A stretch of 23,405 nucleotides of DNA, from positions 1-23,405 of the IMG/VR virus record IMGVR_UViG_3300009185_001112. The stretch is one strand, 5' to 3'. The stretch comes from a virus. Positions 7,078-15,410 of the stretch are shown piece by piece. The stretch's first letter is position 1, and every line of letters starts with the position of its first letter. Below the pieces are notes generated by a model that did not search any database, was not told where the DNA came from, and saw only the letters and a program-made list of their open reading frames with translations. The position numbers and the translations under genes are program-made.

Positions 7078-9902
7078 TAATTAACTCCCCTTGTATAATT
7101 AAACCCACTTGTAGCAGTTGATGAATTCCCGGCAACAGTCGTCTTAGTAGGTGCTGTAGTCCCAGTCTTAGGTGGGACGTAAGACCCAACCAGAGGCTTA
7201 GTCGTAGCAATGCTTATTGGCTTAACCTGAGGGACCGCTTTTGCATTTACTTGTGGAGCCTTTGCCGGAATTGCAGGGGCCATCCCAGGCCTGTTCCTAA
7301 ACGCCTCACCAAGGAATGGGGAGTAAGGTGAAGCTACACCAGAGTTAGCTGTTGGAAGTGGAGAACCCTTAGTTACCTGTGTGCCCGGTGGCGCGTAGAA
7401 TCCACCACCCCCTAGCCCAAATCCTGCGCCTGTAGACTGGACTCCGCTGTTAACTACACCAGTCAATGGCATTGATGTTCCAAGTGTTGGGAATGCTGAC
7501 CTGATTTGAGCTAGCAAGTTAGTGTCCTTAGCAAGAGCATCTCTTACAGCAGTGTAAGAGTTGTTCAAAGCAATTCCAGGTACTGATTGGATGGCAGCGT
7601 CGACGTAGTCGTCAATGTCTGGAACTGACTTACCCTTGGACACTGCAATGTTATTTGCAAACGTTTGGATCTGTGTCCTGTTAACAAGAGATGCGCCTGC
7701 CGCTGAGGATAGCTCGTTGTTAGTGTTCAGCGATCCTGTAAAGAAATACGTCTTTCCAAATTCAGATGGTGCAACCTTAGATCTAACTCCACCGATTCCA
7801 ACAGTTTCTAGATTCCCGATATGGTACTCACTATTTGGGTTAGTAAACACGTTGTTCCAGAAGTCAGCCTTATTAGATCCTATAGTCTGAGTGTCGAACT
7901 CAAGGGTGATGTTCTTCGGTACGTTTCCGTCTTTGCTAAACATATTTGCTTCGTTAAGGCTAAGGCCAGCGTATTCTGCTGCCTTGCTAAAAATTGCATA
8001 GGGCACGATTACAGATGTAGTTGGAAGAGTGTTTCCTCCTGCGTCCTTCATGGGTCCTGTAATTTTAATTAGAGACTGTCCATACCCGAAATCGCCAGGC
8101 CGGCCATAGTTCCCCTGTTGCCTGTAAACCTGTACTGTTAGTCCGTTAAACAGCCCTGCGTCCGCATCGGTTTGCCCATCCGGCATTTTGATGGTGGACG
8201 GCACAACGTATGCAATAGTCTTTTCGCCATTGTAATCGATTACTGTTGGCAAAGCGTCCTGGGATACTTCCTTAATTCCCCAGGCCGTGATCGTTGTGAA
8301 TCCGTTTTCTCCAACTACAGCTACTGACCCAGCTTTCATAGCTGCCTTACCCCACTGGGCGTCTACCCATGCATTCGCAACGGCAGCAGCATTGATTTGA
8401 GAGTTAGGGATAAATGCCATAGAAAGGTTGTTCATAGTCTTAACCATTAGGTCTTGTACCTGGTTTACTTGGAACAATCCGCTAGAGAATCCTGTTTGCA
8501 TTTCAGCTCCGGTAACGTATCCGTCGCCAGAGGTGTCAAACTTTTTGAACTCATCTGGCAGAAGGGATGACTCAATCCTGTCGCTACCAAAGTCAGTTAG
8601 CCATTTAAACTCAGACGAGGCAGAGCTTCCGCCAATACTCTTTCCGTAATCTGTTAATGCAGCTGAGATAGCAGATGGATGTCCACCAAGGATTGTTACT
8701 CTTCCATCAGCAGTCGTTGTGAACTGAGCACCTGCGTTTGATAGAGACGTGCTGAAGTTTGTGGCAGCGTCCCTAGCAGATGAGGTGCTAAAACCAATGC
8801 CGCTGTTAGCAACAAAGAATACTCCATTTCCTCGAGCGGTTAGCGACGTGCTTAGAAGGTCAGCCCTTTGGGCGTCTGATACTCCCTTGAACCCCCCATC
8901 AAGAAGCCTTGCAAATTCCTCGTTTGAGTCACCTACTGCCTCAGCGAAAAGGGCAGACATAGCATCTCCGCCTCCAACAGCCATGATCGAATCGTAGAAA
9001 CCACCGATCATTTCGTTGTTCTTGTTCTCTGCTAGATACTGCAGCATGGAATAGTATGGAGTGGTAGTCGATCCGATGTTGTCCCAAAGGCCCTCAACCT
9101 GAGGTCGGACAGCTGGATTTTGCTCAAAGAACTTTTCAAGGATAGCCTTTGCGGCCTTGTCCGGTCCTTTTAGGATGTTGTGGATTGATTTCTGGTACTT
9201 CTCATACGTGCTGTTCTGCCCCTCTGTCTGAGCTTGCTTATTGACTTGGGATTGCTGAAGAACGATAGACCTGTACACTTCGCTGTTCTTTCCGTACCCT
9301 GCCTCAGAGGCAGCCTCTAGCTGCTTACCAAGCCAGTTGCTCCAGGAAGCATAGCTGAGATCTCCATTATTAACAGCTGCCTCCTTGCCGTCATTCTCTG
9401 CGTTAAACCCTGCAACAAAGATAGCTCCCTTGAGTTTGTCGGCTTGAGTAACGTCCCCATCGGCTAGTAGCTGGCTTACCTGTTGATCACCCCAGTTGCG
9501 CACGTCAGACAAGGTAACCTCGTCAATGCCCTTGTTTTCAAAGTTAGACCCAAGAAGGCCAAAGTCAATCTTTGTCCCTTTGTTCATTGAGTCAATTACA
9601 AGGTTCTGAATGTCAGTCTGGTACTGCTGCCTAAAGGACTCCAGCTTAGACTTGATCGTCTCGTACTCAGTGCTTCCGGCTGGAAATCCTGCCATCATAG
9701 ATTCGTAATAAGAGATTACAAAATCTCCGTCAACGTTTTGACCATTGAACTGAGACTCATACATTCCAGCTGTCATGTTGGTTTTGTACGCAGTTAAAAT
9801 TGAATCAAGTTCGTCAGTCATTTGCTGCTTCATGAGCTGGTAAACAAGCATCGTTAAATTCTGGCTGGTTCCAGATCGACCGAAACTACCTCGTCGTGCC
9901 AT
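7077..9902 (-). CDS. Large virion-type protein (941 aa) with an EF-hand-like calcium loop
   Basis: This is an unrecognised family. The ATG lies three bases after the portal stop, with GGAG about 8 bases upstream. Residues 1-260 are helical and Gln/Met/Lys-rich. The middle holds a complete EF-hand-type loop at residues 456-467 (D456, S458, D460, Y462, T464 and E467 at the six ligand positions), preceded by a helix ending in E-F-K-K-F. Residues about 520-790 look beta-rich, and the C-terminus (about 825-941) is a low-complexity Pro/Thr/Gly/Ala tail. No signal peptide or catalytic motif is visible. Its place between portal and a giant protein suggests a virion component, perhaps an internal or neck protein. 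One loop alone does not prove calcium binding. Arginine is mostly AGG, as in the two giant genes. Confidence 0.6.
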   Translation of the reverse strand: MARRGSFGRSGTSQNLTMLVYQLMKQQMTDELDSILTAYKTNMTAGMYESQFNGQNVDGDFVISYYESMMAGFPAGSTEYETIKSKLESFRQQYQTDIQNLVIDSMNKGTKIDFGLLGSNFENKGIDEVTLSDVRNWGDQQVSQLLADGDVTQADKLKGAIFVAGFNAENDGKEAAVNNGDLSYASWSNWLGKQLEAASEAGYGKNSEVYRSIVLQQSQVNKQAQTEGQNSTYEKYQKSIHNILKGPDKAAKAILEKFFEQNPAVRPQVEGLWDNIGSTTTPYYSMLQYLAENKNNEMIGGFYDSIMAVGGGDAMSALFAEAVGDSNEEFARLLDGGFKGVSDAQRADLLSTSLTARGNGVFFVANSGIGFSTSSARDAATNFSTSLSNAGAQFTTTADGRVTILGGHPSAISAALTDYGKSIGGSSASSEFKWLTDFGSDRIESSLLPDEFKKFDTSGDGYVTGAEMQTGFSSGLFQVNQVQDLMVKTMNNLSMAFIPNSQINAAAVANAWVDAQWGKAAMKAGSVAVVGENGFTTITAWGIKEVSQDALPTVIDYNGEKTIAYVVPSTIKMPDGQTDADAGLFNGLTVQVYRQQGNYGRPGDFGYGQSLIKITGPMKDAGGNTLPTTSVIVPYAIFSKAAEYAGLSLNEANMFSKDGNVPKNITLEFDTQTIGSNKADFWNNVFTNPNSEYHIGNLETVGIGGVRSKVAPSEFGKTYFFTGSLNTNNELSSAAGASLVNRTQIQTFANNIAVSKGKSVPDIDDYVDAAIQSVPGIALNNSYTAVRDALAKDTNLLAQIRSAFPTLGTSMPLTGVVNSGVQSTGAGFGLGGGGFYAPPGTQVTKGSPLPTANSGVASPYSPFLGEAFRNRPGMAPAIPAKAPQVNAKAVPQVKPISIATTKPLVGSYVPPKTGTTAPTKTTVAGNSSTATSGFNYTRGVN

Positions 9903-9905
9903 TTT

Positions 9906-12272
9906 CTATTCTCCTTGCTGAGGGACGCCGCCCTGTGCTGACTGCAACATTGACATCAGGTCTGCTCCGCCGCCCTGTGCGTTTTGAGGAAGAGACTCTT
10001 GCGGAGGGACTGCTCCCTCAGTAGGGCTGTTAAGCATCTCTAGGCCTCCCTGAGGCGGGTTAAGGCTTGCCATGGCCTCCATAGCGCTAGCCTGCCCGGC
10101 TGATGCCTGCTGCTGTGCGGCCTGCGGTGGCTGCTGCTGCATCTGAGCAAACATCTGGATCAATGCGCCCATTGTTTGCACCGCTGCAGGATTTAGCGTG
10201 GCGTCTGTCTGCTCATCTCGCATGAGGTCCTTCTCGCCCTCTGGGTCTGTTACTCCCATTCGGTCCATAGCTCGCTCAGCTGACCAGAGCCTGTTCTGCA
10301 CTAGGTTGATAGCAGTCTGCGCAAGCTCAATCGTATCTCGAGGAGTCAGCTCAGGAGGGGTAATAGCAATAGTGTATTCACCGTCAATAATATTCTCAAC
10401 TGCCTTATCCTTATTCTCCCAAATCCTGGCGCATACCTCCCAAACATTCTGAACCCAGCTGTAAAGAAGTTTACGCTTAGGACTGATCCTAGCTTCGTAG
10501 TTCGCCATGAGCTGAGCAATTGCCCGGCTAGACCCAAGAACGGTAGATGGAGCAAGTCCAAGTAGAAGGTCGTTAAGACCGGACACTACTGCGAGCTCGC
10601 GGTCAATGCGCTTGTTGTAGTCCTCTACCTGGAACTGTGGGATAAACGGATTGATTGACTCAATACGGTTCCCTGCCCCAGGAGTTGCAACCTGATTAGG
10701 CTTTGGAATTGCATTGGCAGGGACCTCGTCAGGGGCTTCCGCACCCACAAGCTGCCACATCTGTCCACCAACTACAGAGTGAATCATCTGAGCTTGGGCT
10801 GTGATCTTTTCGTCCTTCTCTCGAAGTAGCTGCTCAATGTCGTATAGCTCTGGCTTGCCGTATGGGCTTCCAGGGATCATGCTGTTGCGAAGGATGATGT
10901 ATGGGATTACGCCTTCCATCTCAGGGTGCTCAGTCTTCTTGACAACGGTGTTGCCAACGATGATGGCATTGCAGACAAGAGCCGGCTTACCTGGCTGTGT
11001 AGGGTGCTTGTACCAGTAGTCCATAACCTCGATCTTCATTTGGTCATATGCTGTCTGATACCGCACAGGGTCTCTGTGATAACTGTTCAGGTAAATGCTA
11101 GCAATCGGATCATCGTGCGTGCTAGCTGAAGTGTAAGGATACCACTTGCTCCCATCGTTTACAGGGATAACGTTGATTCCATAGTCCTCAATAGCAACTT
11201 GAGGAGAAACTCCGTAGCTGTACAGAGCCCAATCGATCCGGCTGTAGTCTGAAGTTCCGTATCCAAGGTATAGGTTTTCTGGTGTGTCAACAATCTGAAC
11301 CCTTGGCATTTTTCGAACAGGGTCCCAGTATACTTTTGCCGCAGTAGTTCCGTACAGTGCCTTTAGAAGTGTTGCCTCTTCAAGCCTAAGGTCAAAGTCA
11401 TTGTTGTCCCACCAGGCGTAAAACAATCTCTCTCGTCGAGTAGCTTGCTTTCGCTCTTCTTCAGTAGGCCCTGTCGGTGTATAATTGACAATAGGAGTTA
11501 CAGCCTGAAGGGACGCCGGAATGCTCACATAGGACGAGTGCACATTTACAGATACGTGAGACCTGCCTGACAGGCGAGCGCTTGGGTCTTCTGCCCAGTG
11601 GTCTGCCCCCCCAAGGGTGAAGGTCTGTGGGTGAAAGTAGTGGTCGTATCGTCGATATAGGGCACGCATTCGGTTCTGCTCAGGCTCTACCATCTGCTTT
11701 TTTACAATGGCGTCACCGATAATCCCAAAGTATTCGTTCTCTTCAGCAACCTGGCCAATGGCGTTAAGTCGCTGCTTCTCCATGCTGAGAGCTTTCTTCT
11801 GTGCATCTGTAAGGTTTGACATCTTAGAGTAGTCGGCGGAGATCTTCTTTACGGCAATCTTTCCACCTGATATGATCATATCCGCTACAGTCTTAATGCC
11901 CTTTCCTGCAGGCATAGCCTTACGATTCCTGTTGGCACTTTGTCGAGGTGGTCTCTTCTTGGCAGCAGAGATGGTTGGCTTCTCTCCGCCAAGTGCCTTC
12001 CTTGCAGCTACGGCAGATGCCTTGATAGCAGCAATTGCAGCGTCAGGGGCGTCAGTGTTAGCAGGGGAGATGCTAGCTACTACGTTTCCACCGTTCTGGT
12101 TAAGCTTAGACGGCTTGCCCTTCATGGCCTGTCGCGCCTTCTCAAAGTTGGCGCCGATGTCCCTGATTGTGCTGGCTGGTGCTACAGCCGGGTCGTCAGT
12201 GTACAGGGAAGGCTGCGGCTTCCCATTGACGAATGAGCCTGGTAGCTTCCTAAGTCCCTTGCCTTTTGCCAT
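9906..12272 (-). CDS. Portal protein with long basic N-terminal extension (788 aa)
   Basis: The portal forms the dodecameric ring at the capsid vertex through which DNA is packaged. The family core seems to begin near residue 195 (R-A-L-Y-R-R-Y-D), continues through an alpha/beta wing region (about 290-480), the clip and stem helices, and the conserved S-S-R-A-I-A-Q-L-M-A-N-Y-E helix. Two parts are unusual. The first 190 or so residues are Lys/Arg/Ala-rich and look largely disordered. The last 90 are Gln/Pro/Ala/Met-rich. The ATG overlaps the terminase stop (TAATG), with GGGGAG inside the terminase gene about 13 bases upstream, so the two genes are translationally coupled. Portal identity is well supported by the core and by adjacency to the large terminase; the tails are unexplained. 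Confidence 0.87.
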   Translation of the reverse strand: MAKGKGLRKLPGSFVNGKPQPSLYTDDPAVAPASTIRDIGANFEKARQAMKGKPSKLNQNGGNVVASISPANTDAPDAAIAAIKASAVAARKALGGEKPTISAAKKRPPRQSANRNRKAMPAGKGIKTVADMIISGGKIAVKKISADYSKMSNLTDAQKKALSMEKQRLNAIGQVAEENEYFGIIGDAIVKKQMVEPEQNRMRALYRRYDHYFHPQTFTLGGADHWAEDPSARLSGRSHVSVNVHSSYVSIPASLQAVTPIVNYTPTGPTEEERKQATRRERLFYAWWDNNDFDLRLEEATLLKALYGTTAAKVYWDPVRKMPRVQIVDTPENLYLGYGTSDYSRIDWALYSYGVSPQVAIEDYGINVIPVNDGSKWYPYTSASTHDDPIASIYLNSYHRDPVRYQTAYDQMKIEVMDYWYKHPTQPGKPALVCNAIIVGNTVVKKTEHPEMEGVIPYIILRNSMIPGSPYGKPELYDIEQLLREKDEKITAQAQMIHSVVGGQMWQLVGAEAPDEVPANAIPKPNQVATPGAGNRIESINPFIPQFQVEDYNKRIDRELAVVSGLNDLLLGLAPSTVLGSSRAIAQLMANYEARISPKRKLLYSWVQNVWEVCARIWENKDKAVENIIDGEYTIAITPPELTPRDTIELAQTAINLVQNRLWSAERAMDRMGVTDPEGEKDLMRDEQTDATLNPAAVQTMGALIQMFAQMQQQPPQAAQQQASAGQASAMEAMASLNPPQGGLEMLNSPTEGAVPPQESLPQNAQGGGADLMSMLQSAQGGVPQQGE

Positions 12273-13771
12273 TATGATACATACTCCCCAAAGTAGCTAA
12301 ACACAGGCTTCTCAACCGGGTTGGAAGGATTGCGCGTAGCGTGCCTGACCGAGAGGGCAAGTGCCATCACGGCGTCTGTTGAAAGATTCTTGTCAGCAAG
12401 CTTGTATCCAAGTAGCTGTCGTCGAAGTTCCATCCATACACCTGTACGAGGAAGCTTAAGTTGACCACGGTCAATGACAGCCTTAAGGTCACCAAGTAGC
12501 TCTAGCTTCTTTGCCTTAGTACCGCCGAAGTCGTAGTCTCGTAGTGGCTTGATGATGCTAAACTCCTGTCGAAACAGCTTGCCACCGAAGCCAGTTGAGT
12601 CAACGATAGTTGTGCACGTTGCCCCATCCTGTGTGTATAGCAGGTGTCCCTCTCGCACCATGTTGATGACTGCGGGGATAGTCTGCTTTCCAATCTTGCG
12701 TCGGCATCGAACCCCTACCATCATCTGTCGATCAGTGTAATCAATAGTTACTGCCCAGGTTGCATCAGAGGAAATACCTGGGTCTACTCCCTGTGCGTAT
12801 CGTCGCTTTGCGGTAGGGGGCTGCTCGTCTTCAAACTCTACAAAGCATCCATCAACCATCTCAGCGTTGAAGTATGCATCTCGTGCCTCGATGAAGAAAC
12901 CATCAATGTTCTGCGGCACCAGGTACTCAGCCTGCTGGCGAACGATTGATTCAAAGGTTTGCGAGTTTAGTCCAAACCCTACGTTGTCGCGGGTAGATAG
13001 TCGGAAGCTCATAAACTGATCGTCCTTGTTTGGGTTCTTAGGATTGCCAAGCTCCCATAGGTCTGCGTAGTCGTTGATTCCTTCTGTAGGTGTGCCAATG
13101 AAGTGCAGCTGTCCACCGGTGGATAGGCGGCGCAGGTTGAGAACTTCCTGATAGATCATCAGAAGGTGAGGCTCAAACGCGGCTTCGTCAAATGAAATTC
13201 CATTCATGTCCTTTCCAAGCAGGGCCTTAGCCTTGTCCTGGGTTGTGCGGAAGTGGATGTTAGCTCCGCCGAATACAGGGTGGATCTTAATCCACAGGTA
13301 TTCTCCACGGTACTTTTTGTCAAAGATGTACACTGGACCTAGCTCCTTAATAATCGGACATCCCCTACCGCGTTGGGCTGGGTGCGAGCCTTGGAAAACC
13401 ATAGAAAGCTCACGATGCACCAACTCAGCAGTCTCCTGCTGGATGCCGATGTGGTACCACTCATAGGGCTCCGTAGTCCAACGCTCAGCGTCGGCCTGGT
13501 TGTTCAGTTCCGATGGGCGAAGCCCTAGCTTGTATGTGGCAGAGTGCAGGATGCCCACAGCCATTCCAAGCGTCTTACCCGCTCGATTGCCAGCGGAGCA
13601 GACAGTGGTCAGGTACTTGGGCCTGTACCCTGTCTCATCCCTGGCTGACATCCCCTGGAGCCAAGCAAGCTGGCCAGGGTTGAGATTGATCCCAAGCCAA
13701 CGAGAGGCGAAGAAACCGATGTCGGCTCTGCCTCTGGCTAGATCTTGAGCAATCTCAGTAGTAAGATTCAT
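12272..13771 (-). CDS. Terminase large subunit (ATPase and nuclease)
   Basis: This 499-residue protein is the packaging motor, which translocates DNA into the prohead through the portal and cuts the concatemer. The ATPase domain has Walker A at 59-67 (S-A-G-N-R-A-G-K-T), Walker B with catalytic acid at 192-196 (I-S-F-D-E) and coupling motif G-T-P-T at 226-229. The RNase H-like nuclease domain has the expected acidic residues: D330 (G-V-D-P-G), D391 (I-V-D-S-T-G) and D466 (S-T-D-A-V-M-A). All key residues are present and the length is normal. The ATG overlaps the upstream gene's stop (ATGA), with AAGGAA just before it. The arginine codons I read are largely CGA and CGT, unlike those of the giant genes. 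Confidence 0.95.
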   Translation of the reverse strand: MNLTTEIAQDLARGRADIGFFASRWLGINLNPGQLAWLQGMSARDETGYRPKYLTTVCSAGNRAGKTLGMAVGILHSATYKLGLRPSELNNQADAERWTTEPYEWYHIGIQQETAELVHRELSMVFQGSHPAQRGRGCPIIKELGPVYIFDKKYRGEYLWIKIHPVFGGANIHFRTTQDKAKALLGKDMNGISFDEAAFEPHLLMIYQEVLNLRRLSTGGQLHFIGTPTEGINDYADLWELGNPKNPNKDDQFMSFRLSTRDNVGFGLNSQTFESIVRQQAEYLVPQNIDGFFIEARDAYFNAEMVDGCFVEFEDEQPPTAKRRYAQGVDPGISSDATWAVTIDYTDRQMMVGVRCRRKIGKQTIPAVINMVREGHLLYTQDGATCTTIVDSTGFGGKLFRQEFSIIKPLRDYDFGGTKAKKLELLGDLKAVIDRGQLKLPRTGVWMELRRQLLGYKLADKNLSTDAVMALALSVRHATRNPSNPVEKPVFSYFGEYVS

Positions 13772-14094
13772 TTATTCCTTGCGCTAATTGCCTTGGCCTT
13801 AGCCTTGGCATCTGCCTTGCTGCTTGCTCCCCAAGCTTGGAGTGAGAGTAGTAGCCGCGTTGGGCGTCCCTTTGAGTCCCGCTCTGGCCCGGGCATGTTA
13901 CCCATGCGAGCCAGGAACGAAGCCCTTCGCGGATTGTCTCCGGACTTAACCGGAGCCTTGAGCGTGCCGCCTTTATAGCTGGCACGCCCCTTAGCATTCA
14001 GGCCGCCAGAAGGGCTCTTGCCCTCCTTGCGAGTCCATGCGGCTGTCTTAGCCACGCTGTGCGGTTGAGCGGTTCCCTCGTAGTGTCTTTCCAC
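13768..14094 (-). CDS. Basic DUF6321-like protein upstream of the large terminase
   Basis: The 108-residue product carries a pattern I recall from DUF6321 phage proteins: A-A-W-T-R-K-E-G-K, then G-G-L-N-A-K-G-R-A-S-Y, L-K-A-P-V, R-R-A-S-F-L-A-R-M-G-N-M and G-P-E-R-D-S-K-G-R-P-T-R. The family has no established function. It is basic and recurs near packaging or structural genes, so DNA binding is a reasonable guess. The listed start is a GTG with AAGAAGG about 9 bases upstream and gives a 47-base overlap with the preceding gene. A second GTG at 14055 keeps the whole conserved block and leaves only an 8-base overlap but lacks a good ribosome site. The gene ends in an ATGA overlap with the terminase start. 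Confidence 0.75.
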   Translation of the reverse strand: MERHYEGTAQPHSVAKTAAWTRKEGKSPSGGLNAKGRASYKGGTLKAPVKSGDNPRRASFLARMGNMPGPERDSKGRPTRLLLSLQAWGASSKADAKAKAKAISARNK

Positions 14095-14260
14095 CCTTAG
14101 GACCCTTCTTGAATCGGGCTGCCATGGCCTTCTCGCTCTTCTCGCCCTTCTTGCCTTCCTTCTTTTCGTGCTTGTTCTTAGCGGCCTTGCTCTTGTACTT
14201 CTCTACCTTGTTTCCATACTTCTCTAGAAGGAAAGCTGGCATCTTCTTCTTGCCGGGCAT
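14048..14260 (-). CDS. Small lysine-rich basic protein (70 aa)
   Basis: Twenty of 70 residues are lysine and four are arginine, against six glutamates. A short hydrophobic start (M-P-A-F-L-L-E-K-Y-G) precedes a charged stretch of K-K-E-G-K-K-G-E-K type (about 28-44) and a Gly/Lys/Arg tail. It resembles small nucleic-acid-binding or DNA-condensing proteins in composition; I recognise no family. The ATG overlaps the upstream stop (TAATG), and no clear Shine-Dalgarno is visible, so translation probably depends on coupling. The neighbours on both sides are also strongly basic. Reality as a gene is supported by the junctions and by the absence of any other coding frame covering this stretch. Confidence 0.65.
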   Translation of the reverse strand: MPGKKKMPAFLLEKYGNKVEKYKSKAAKNKHEKKEGKKGEKSEKAMAARFKKGPKGGKTLRGNRSTAQRG

Positions 14261-14748
14261 TATCGTGCACCAAGCTTTGGCTTAACGCCAGGCTTTGGCT
14301 TTGGCTTAGGTAAGACCTTCTTCTTTCCTGGCTTAGGCATACCACGGCCATATCCGCTAGCAGGAGTATCAGTAAGTCCTTCACGACCAGTAGTTGTGCC
14401 CTCCATAGTGCTACGAGGCGAGTACTGGTACGTTGGAGCGCTAACGTATGGTCCAGTTGCGCGAGGAGTTGGCTTCATTCGAGAGGTTGTAATTACCTTA
14501 TTGCCGTTAACCTTCTTGCGAACTACAGTGCCATCAGCCTTTGTTACAACTCGATTGCCATTCTTTCGAACGACAACCTTTTCGCCCTTCTTGTTTGTGA
14601 CTGTCTTGTCACCAGCGCGAGCCTTGATGTGGTAGCCTCGAGTGCTCTTAGTAACTACGTTTCCCTTAGAGTCAGTGCTGCGACTAAAGACTCCAGATTT
14701 AATTGATGAGTTTTTAGTTTCCATCTTCTTCTTTTTAGCTGTTGGCAT
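14260..14748 (-). CDS. Basic repeat protein with lysine/proline-rich tail (162 aa)
   Basis: The first 15 residues are Lys-rich. Residues about 28-92 are a degenerate repeat of roughly nine or ten residues built around V-V or V-T strands and G/N/K turns (for example G-N-V-V-T-K, E-K-V-V-V-R-K-N-G, N-R-V-V-T-K-A-D-G, N-K-V-I-T-T), which suggests a small beta-repeat structure. A Ser/Thr/Tyr/Pro linker follows, and the tail reads K-P-K-P-K-P-G-V-K-P-K, like histone H1-type DNA-binding tails. Two ATGs occur: 14754 is only three bases after AAGGGAG, whereas 14748 is nine bases after it, so I prefer 14748. It overlaps the end of the holin candidate by 14 bases. I recognise no family; a DNA-binding or virion role is inferred from composition. 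Confidence 0.65.
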   Translation of the reverse strand: MPTAKKKKMETKNSSIKSGVFSRSTDSKGNVVTKSTRGYHIKARAGDKTVTNKKGEKVVVRKNGNRVVTKADGTVVRKKVNGNKVITTSRMKPTPRATGPYVSAPTYQYSPRSTMEGTTTGREGLTDTPASGYGRGMPKPGKKKVLPKPKPKPGVKPKLGAR

Positions 14749-14965
14749 CTTCATCTTCTCCCTTGTGCCCGAACGCTTTATCGTTTGGATTGAGCCAGCG
14801 GATAACCACTGGCAGAATTGCAGCTAAGCCGGCTGCTACGACTGACTTAACGGTATTAGCGTCAGAGTCAAATGCGCTGCCCCCAAGCGCAATCCATTGC
14901 GCCAGGCATGCAGCCAAGAATGAGCGTCCCCATGACGCCAGCGTGGACTTAAGCTCCTTGCTCAT
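14735..14965 (-). CDS. Holin candidate, two transmembrane segments (76 aa)
   Basis: This small protein has two hydrophobic stretches, about residues 12-30 (S-W-G-R-S-F-L-A-A-C-L-A-Q-W) and 40-58 (S-V-V-A-A-G-L-A-A-I-L-P-V-V-I-R-W), joined by a short polar turn and followed by a charged tail. The second segment with its L-N-P-N-D-K-A-F-G ending resembles phage holins that I recall from late operons. Holins form lesions in the inner membrane and time lysis. The start is clear: GGAGG lies six bases before the ATG and overlaps the end of the preceding gene. No endolysin is present in the window, so the lysis role is not confirmed by context. Another small membrane protein is the alternative. Confidence 0.65.
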   Translation of the reverse strand: MSKELKSTLASWGRSFLAACLAQWIALGGSAFDSDANTVKSVVAAGLAAILPVVIRWLNPNDKAFGHKGEDEDANS

Positions 14966-15410
14966 CCATGACCTCCATTGCTGTACCTTCTACCAAATAT
15001 CCGCCACCTAGGATTCCAGCCATCGAGATGGCCAGTTCACGGTCAGCGTTCTTTTCCTTACGTCGGTCAATCATTTCCTGAGCCCTGAGGCCCTCAGAGA
15101 GAGTTGGGATTACGTCCCCATTCTCGACCATCTTATAAACATATGTGCTAACCAGGCGAGCCAAATCCCCATTTGTAGTCTCAACCCTGATAGCGCTCTG
15201 GATGTTCTTAGTAAGCTCCTGTCGTGCCTTAACGTGCTCAACTGTCATGTGCTGCCTGCGGTGATTTCCTAGAGTAATGCGGCTAATGTAGCTGCTCTCA
15301 GCCTTAAGCCAGTCAGACACCTTCTGGTCAGAGATACCCTCTGTCATCTTACGGTTGATTACATCAACCATTGGATGTGCGCATACTGCGCACTTACTCA
15401 GGATTTTCAA
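14949..15410 (-). CDS. Probable terminase small subunit with CCHH zinc motif
   Basis: Small terminase subunits recognise phage DNA and load the large subunit. From the proposed TTG start (15410) the protein is about 153 residues. A C-A-V-C-A-H-P motif near the N-terminus and H-R-R-Q-H some 40 residues later give a Cys2-His2 set around a helix-turn-helix-like segment (G-I-S-D-Q-K-V-S-D-W-L). This arrangement recurs in small DNA-binding or terminase proteins of phages. A helical C-terminal half follows. No ATG precedes the cysteines. The frame stays open to a TTG at 15488, but that start would overlap a better-supported 47-residue gene by 95 bases. The stop is at 14949-14951. The identity rests on motif and place; the start is uncertain. 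Confidence 0.6.
   Translation of the reverse strand: MKILSKCAVCAHPMVDVINRKMTEGISDQKVSDWLKAESSYISRITLGNHRRQHMTVEHVKARQELTKNIQSAIRVETTNGDLARLVSTYVYKMVENGDVIPTLSEGLRAQEMIDRRKEKNADRELAISMAGILGGGYLVEGTAMEVMDEQGA

Noticed and set aside
9906-9960. Translational frameshift between portal and the 941-residue gene
   Set aside because: Each gene has its own stop and ATG, with a three-base gap and a usable ribosome site; no slippery heptamer is needed.
10080-10150. Gln-rich repeat in the portal tail as a nucleotide repeat of interest
   Set aside because: It is a run of CAG/CAA-type codons giving ordinary low-complexity glutamine, common in portal C-termini.
14053-14055. GTG at 14055 as the only start of the DUF6321-like gene
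   Set aside because: It gives a neat 8-base overlap but no ribosome site, so I listed the upstream GTG and kept this one as an alternative.
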